Below are positions 61,801 to 64,000 of a DNA stretch of 64,000 nt, in pieces; position 1 is the first letter of the stretch, and each line of letters starts with the position of its first letter. The translations under genes were made by a program, and so were the position numbers. Origin of the DNA: Rhodoplanes sp046000175 (GTDB lineage: Bacteria; Pseudomonadota; Alphaproteobacteria; Rhizobiales; Xanthobacteraceae). The notes beneath the pieces are model-generated. The model made no database searches and had not been told where the DNA came from. It saw nothing but the letters and a program-made list of their open reading frames with translations. The stretch spans positions 1 through 64,000 of the forward strand of contig NZ_JBEOMB010000013.1 in assembly GCF_046000175.1 (NCBI RefSeq), read 5' to 3'.

Positions 61801-61977
61801 GGGCGGCGCGAGCCCCTCCGCCTCGGTCATGATCGTGATGGTCTGGCGATTGAGGTCGGGGAAGACGTCGACGGGCAGGCGCGACACGCTGAACATCCCG
61901 ACGAGGATCAGCACGGCGGCGAGCGCCAGCACCAGGATGCGGTTGCGCAGCGACTGGGTGACCAGGGTGGTGAACAT
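58843..61977 (-). CDS. Heavy-metal RND efflux pump, CusA/CzcA family
   Basis: A 1044-residue inner-membrane HME-RND transporter. It starts MFTTLVTQSLRNRILVLALA and has LPVDVFPDLNRQTITIMTEA, two large periplasmic loops and the helix-4 signature GGIAIAIGELVDDAVVDVEN with the proton-relay Asp-Asp and Glu. It expels metal cations with CusB- and CusC-type partners. Cu/Ag versus Co/Zn/Cd/Ni cannot be settled by eye. It lies 9 bp after the adaptor. The outer-membrane channel gene is not in the window. Confidence 0.93.
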   Translation of the reverse strand: MFTTLVTQSLRNRILVLALAAVLILVGMFSVSRLPVDVFPDLNRQTITIMTEAEGLAPPEVELLVTYPIETRMNGAPGVTRIRSVSGVGLSIVYVEFEWGGDIYRNRQLVAERLALVRDQLPPEVTPMMGPVSSLMGQIVMIAMTSQTATPMELRETADFVVRPRLLAIPGVAQVIPMGGEVRQYRVSPQPPALRALGVSYEQIEKALTAFGANAGGGFADLDAREVLIRNIGRTTSLEDLRNVVVATVDERPVFLHQVATVDYAARAKRGDSGYMGKPAVVVAIEKQPDVDTVALTRRIEEAVKELEPSLPHGISLDNPMFRQADFIETSIRNVETVLIEAGIVVAVVLFAFLLNWRTTVISLTAIPMSILITAVVFHLAGLSINTMTLGGIAIAIGELVDDAVVDVENIFRRLRENVALGSPRTVFDLVVGASQEVRSGIVYATAIIVMVFVPLFALGGIEGKLFAPLGQAYIVSILASLLVSITLTPVMAFYMLPALGRHAHREGWLVRVLKRGYAATLRRAYGNGGPIIGATVALVIAAGAAALSLPRVFLPPFNEGTFTILLTFNPGVSLPESNRVGTIAERLLMDVPGIRTVGRRTGRAELDEHAEGIHVTELEVALDRGRPKQEIVADIRARLAVLPLSLNIGQPISHRLDHMLSGIRSELALKVFGEDLDTMRTVAESFREKLAGIPGVVDLQVEKQVRIPQLEIRVDYGRAALYGVQPAAVVDQLGRLSNGRVVSRVIDGNRRFDVVMRLPERLRTTGGLGDLLIETPRGWIPARLIADIRETDGPNQILRENARRRIVVLANGDGSSDMAGIVASIRKIIAETSLPQGVTARLEGTFQAQEEATRTIGLLSLVSLSMIFAILYGRYRSAVLALIIMGSVPLALIGSVAALWIAGEPLSVASMVGFITLTGIAARNGILKISHIANLAVSEGMPFGRDLVTRGCLERMTPVLMTALSAGVALVPLLIDASGAGKEILHPVAVTIFGGLISATLLDAFVTPILVLRLGEKPIARLRAIAAERATDSAAATPAPATY

Positions 61978-61986
61978 GGCGCGGCC

Positions 61987-63723
61987 TCAGCGCACGTTGT
62001 CGAGGAGCGGCGCGCCCTGCACGACGATCCGCCGGCCCGGCTCGACGCCGGCCAGGATCAGCACGCGGTCGCCGTCGAGCGGCGCGGTGCGCACCGGGCG
62101 CGGCACGAATCGCTCGGCCGAGACGTGGTCGAACACCTGCGCCTGACCGTCGGACCCGCGCACGACGGCGGAGCGCGGCACGGCGAGGCCGGACGTCGTC
62201 TCCCCGGTCGCCGCCACCACGGTGACGAACTGGCCGCTGCGGATGCCCTTGGTGTCGCCCGTGACGGCGAAGTGCACCGGGATGGCCTGGCCGCGATCGG
62301 CGAAGCCGGCGCCCCGGAAGGCGAGCGGCAGCGTCGTCCCGCCGGCCGTGACGGCGCTCGCCTGGGCGAGGCCGTCGAGCGGATCGAAGCTCATCGCCTC
62401 GACCCACAGGCGCGTCGGGTCGACGATCTGGAACACGATCGCGTTGGTCTGGGCGATCTGGCCGGCGACCGGCACGCCGTCGGCGACGATGCCCGACACC
62501 GGGGCGACCAGCGCCTCCGGCTCGCGGCGCACGCGGTCGAGCGCGGCGCGGCGGTCGGCGAGGCCCTTCAGCTCGAGCCTGGCTTCCTCGAGCTGGGTGC
62601 GGGTGACGGCGCCGGAGGCGGCGAGCGGCTCCCAGCGCGCGATGCGGCGCTCGACGATGGCGATCTGCTGGTCGAGCTCGCCCTGGCGCTGGCGCATGTC
62701 GGAGGCGTCGATCGCCTGCACGGGCGGCGTGACATAGGCGAGCACGTCGCCGGCCTTCACGGTCGCACCGAGCCGCGGGAAGCCGCCGGGCGGCGGCGCC
62801 AGCCGGCCGCCCACCGCGGTCTGCACGTAGCCGGCGGCGTCCGGGTCCGGGATGATGCGGCCCGGCAGCTCGACGGCGCGACGCGTGTCGCTGGTTACCG
62901 AGAGCGTGTTCTCCAGCGCGAAGATGCGCTGCACCGCCTTGGGCACGAAGAGGGTGCCGTCGGTCTGGCGCTGCGCCCGCTCGGCGACCGCGGTCGCGGA
63001 CGGGCGGGGCGCTACCTGCTGGACGTCGGCGGCCTGCTCCTCGTGCGCGACGCTCTCCTGCTGGAGGAGCCCGAGGCCGACCGCGGCGAGAAGCCCGACG
63101 CCGGCGAGCGGCACGGCGGCGGCGCGGCGCCGTCCGAACAGGCCGGCGAGGAGCAGGCCCGCCGCGATGCCGCCGGCCAGCGTCGACAGCACGGCCGGCC
63201 GGCCGAGCGCGGCGAGGCGGGCCGTCCAGGCCGGCCAGCTGCCGGCGGCGGGCGGGGCCGTGGTCGCCGCCGCGCCTCCGGTCTCGATGGTGAGCGCGAG
63301 AATCTCGATCGCGTCGCCGGCCGTCACCGTGACGGCGAGATCGACATGTCCTCCGGCGGCGGCGCCGGCGGCCGTGAGCCAGGGCGCCTTCAGGCGGAAG
63401 CTGCCGTCCGCCGATCGCGCGTCCGCCGCTACCGGCCCCTGCGGGGTCTCGATCTCCAGCGTGGCGTCCGTGATGGGCCGGTTGGTGGCGAAGTCGTCGA
63501 GCCACAGGGCCAGCTCGTCGCCGTTGAGGACGGCGACGAGCTGGAAGGGTCCGCTCGTCGCCTCGCCGCGCGGCAGCACATGGGCCGGCGCGGTCGGCTG
63601 GTCGCCGTGATCGTGACCTTCGTGGGCGACGGCGGTCGCCATGCTGGCGAGCAGCGCGACGAGCAGCGCGGCAGCCGCCACGGTCGCGTGTGACGCGGCC
63701 GCGCGAAACATGCGGGAGAGCAT
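61987..63723 (-). CDS. RND efflux periplasmic adaptor (CusB/CzcB-like) with His-rich N-terminus
   Basis: 578 residues. The signal peptide is ASHATVAAAALLVALLASMA, and the mature start is a metal-binding-type HEGHDHGD. An N-terminal beta domain (~residues 50-175) and a hydrophobic segment at ~190-240 precede the adaptor proper: barrel/lipoyl parts (GRIIPDPDAAGYVQTAVGGR, VKAGDVLAYVTPPVQAIDAS), a helical hairpin (~330-385), then ALVAPVSGIVADGVPVAGQI. The extra N-terminal domain with a membrane helix pair is unusual for CusB. The ATG at 63723 starts right at the signal. Confidence 0.9.
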   Translation of the reverse strand: MLSRMFRAAASHATVAAAALLVALLASMATAVAHEGHDHGDQPTAPAHVLPRGEATSGPFQLVAVLNGDELALWLDDFATNRPITDATLEIETPQGPVAADARSADGSFRLKAPWLTAAGAAAGGHVDLAVTVTAGDAIEILALTIETGGAAATTAPPAAGSWPAWTARLAALGRPAVLSTLAGGIAAGLLLAGLFGRRRAAAVPLAGVGLLAAVGLGLLQQESVAHEEQAADVQQVAPRPSATAVAERAQRQTDGTLFVPKAVQRIFALENTLSVTSDTRRAVELPGRIIPDPDAAGYVQTAVGGRLAPPPGGFPRLGATVKAGDVLAYVTPPVQAIDASDMRQRQGELDQQIAIVERRIARWEPLAASGAVTRTQLEEARLELKGLADRRAALDRVRREPEALVAPVSGIVADGVPVAGQIAQTNAIVFQIVDPTRLWVEAMSFDPLDGLAQASAVTAGGTTLPLAFRGAGFADRGQAIPVHFAVTGDTKGIRSGQFVTVVAATGETTSGLAVPRSAVVRGSDGQAQVFDHVSAERFVPRPVRTAPLDGDRVLILAGVEPGRRIVVQGAPLLDNVR

Positions 63724-63807
63724 CGAAAAACGTCCTTCGTCCTGGAACCGGGCAGTGATCACGTCCCGGCGGGACGGGCCGGGGGCGTGGTCGTTGCGGA
63801 AGCGGGC

Positions 63808-64000
63808 TCAGACGAAGGATCGAGGGGGACGGATCAGGCCGGACGACACCGCGTCGTCGAGCGTCGGGCCGGAGAGGATGCCGAGCGTCGCGGCGGCACG
63901 CGACGGCCAGACGAGGCCGGCACCGGTGGGCACCACCGAGCAGCAGACACTGCAGGGACCACCGCCGCAGCAGCCGGGTGCCGCGCAGCCGCCTCCGGAT
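63808..64000 (-). CDS. Cys-rich small protein of the metal-efflux operon (partial, N-terminus beyond right edge)
   Basis: The last 63 residues of a protein with seven cysteines in a short stretch (CAAPGCCGGGPCSVCCSVVP), then a hydrophobic segment and the tail TLDDAVSSGLIRPPRSFV. Cys-rich short proteins at the head of copper or zinc efflux operons are common; this one could be a metal-binding or membrane-anchored accessory. It lies 84 bp upstream of the adaptor on the same strand. The family is not recognised from the fragment. Confidence 0.55.
   Translation of the reverse strand, partial: SGGGCAAPGCCGGGPCSVCCSVVPTGAGLVWPSRAAATLGILSGPTLDDAVSSGLIRPPRSFV

Noticed and set aside
58409..63505. A 1698-codon minus-strand open frame spanning adaptor and pump
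   Set aside because: Most of it is the wrong frame of these genes; only its last 133 codons (the small exported protein) are real.
59017..63693. A 1558-codon open frame on the plus strand, antisense to the metal-efflux operon
   Set aside because: Its product is Arg/Asp/Gly/His-rich low-complexity sequence typical of the opposite strand of GC-rich genes, while the minus strand encodes clear RND and adaptor domains.

Overview
The window is GC-rich alphaproteobacterial chromosome, most likely from the order Hyphomicrobiales (Rhizobiales). FlaF, FlbT and FliX are alphaproteobacterial flagellar regulators. Sites matching the CtrA motif (TTAA-N7-TTAA, TTAACCAT) precede flagellar genes. An RpoE/ChrR singlet-oxygen sigma/anti-sigma pair and small palindromic intergenic repeats typical of rhizobial relatives fit the same group. 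The RpoE/ChrR pair together with pyruvate formate-lyase would suit a facultatively anaerobic, possibly phototrophic member (Rhodoplanes-like), but the genus is inference.

Layout. 1-2.5 kb: the end of a POT peptide transporter gene, an isoprenylcysteine-methyltransferase-like gene, a tiny ORF and a MoxR ATPase. 2.9-24.9 kb: a flagellar region. flgE-flgK-flgL run on the plus strand behind a sigma-54 promoter. flaF1-flbT, a second flaF, two very large tandem flagellins and flaG lie on the minus strand, followed by a giant exported Cys/Pro-rich repeat protein and a flgI-flgJ-flgN operon with its own sigma-54 promoter. fliX diverges from flgI behind a CtrA box. 25-31 kb: dksA, a Tat-exported superoxide dismutase, a TPR/glycosyltransferase protein with three evenly spaced CtrA half-sites, and an acetate permease with a Cache protein. 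31-32.4 kb: a small island (DUF2442/DUF4160 pair plus an AT-richer HEPN-like gene) bounded by two 89-bp copies of one repeat. 32.4-38.5 kb: parE, DedA, a metallo-beta-lactamase-fold hydrolase and argC.

38.8-47.9 kb is the most coherent system: rpoE-chrR (ECF11) surrounded by lipid-modifying genes (two cyclopropane-synthase-type methyltransferases, DUF1365, an FAD amine-oxidase-like protein, DUF1295), DUF2177 and folE. Four promoters in this block share exactly TGATCC-N18-TA. Two drive the divergent rpoE and FAD-oxidoreductase transcripts and two drive the divergent DUF2177 and folE transcripts. I read the block as one membrane-lipid and pterin response to singlet oxygen. chrR carries what looks like an in-frame palindromic repeat insertion that lengthens the linker between its two zinc domains.

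48-64 kb: a tartrate-type dehydrogenase with a Bug-family binding protein and a divergent GntR regulator, pflB-pflA, an MFS/GNAT pair with a divergent LysR regulator, a single-domain response regulator, and a heavy-metal RND efflux operon that continues past the right edge.

Intergenic palindromic repeats of at least four families sit between many transcription units. No tRNA, rRNA, CRISPR array, prophage or transposase was seen.
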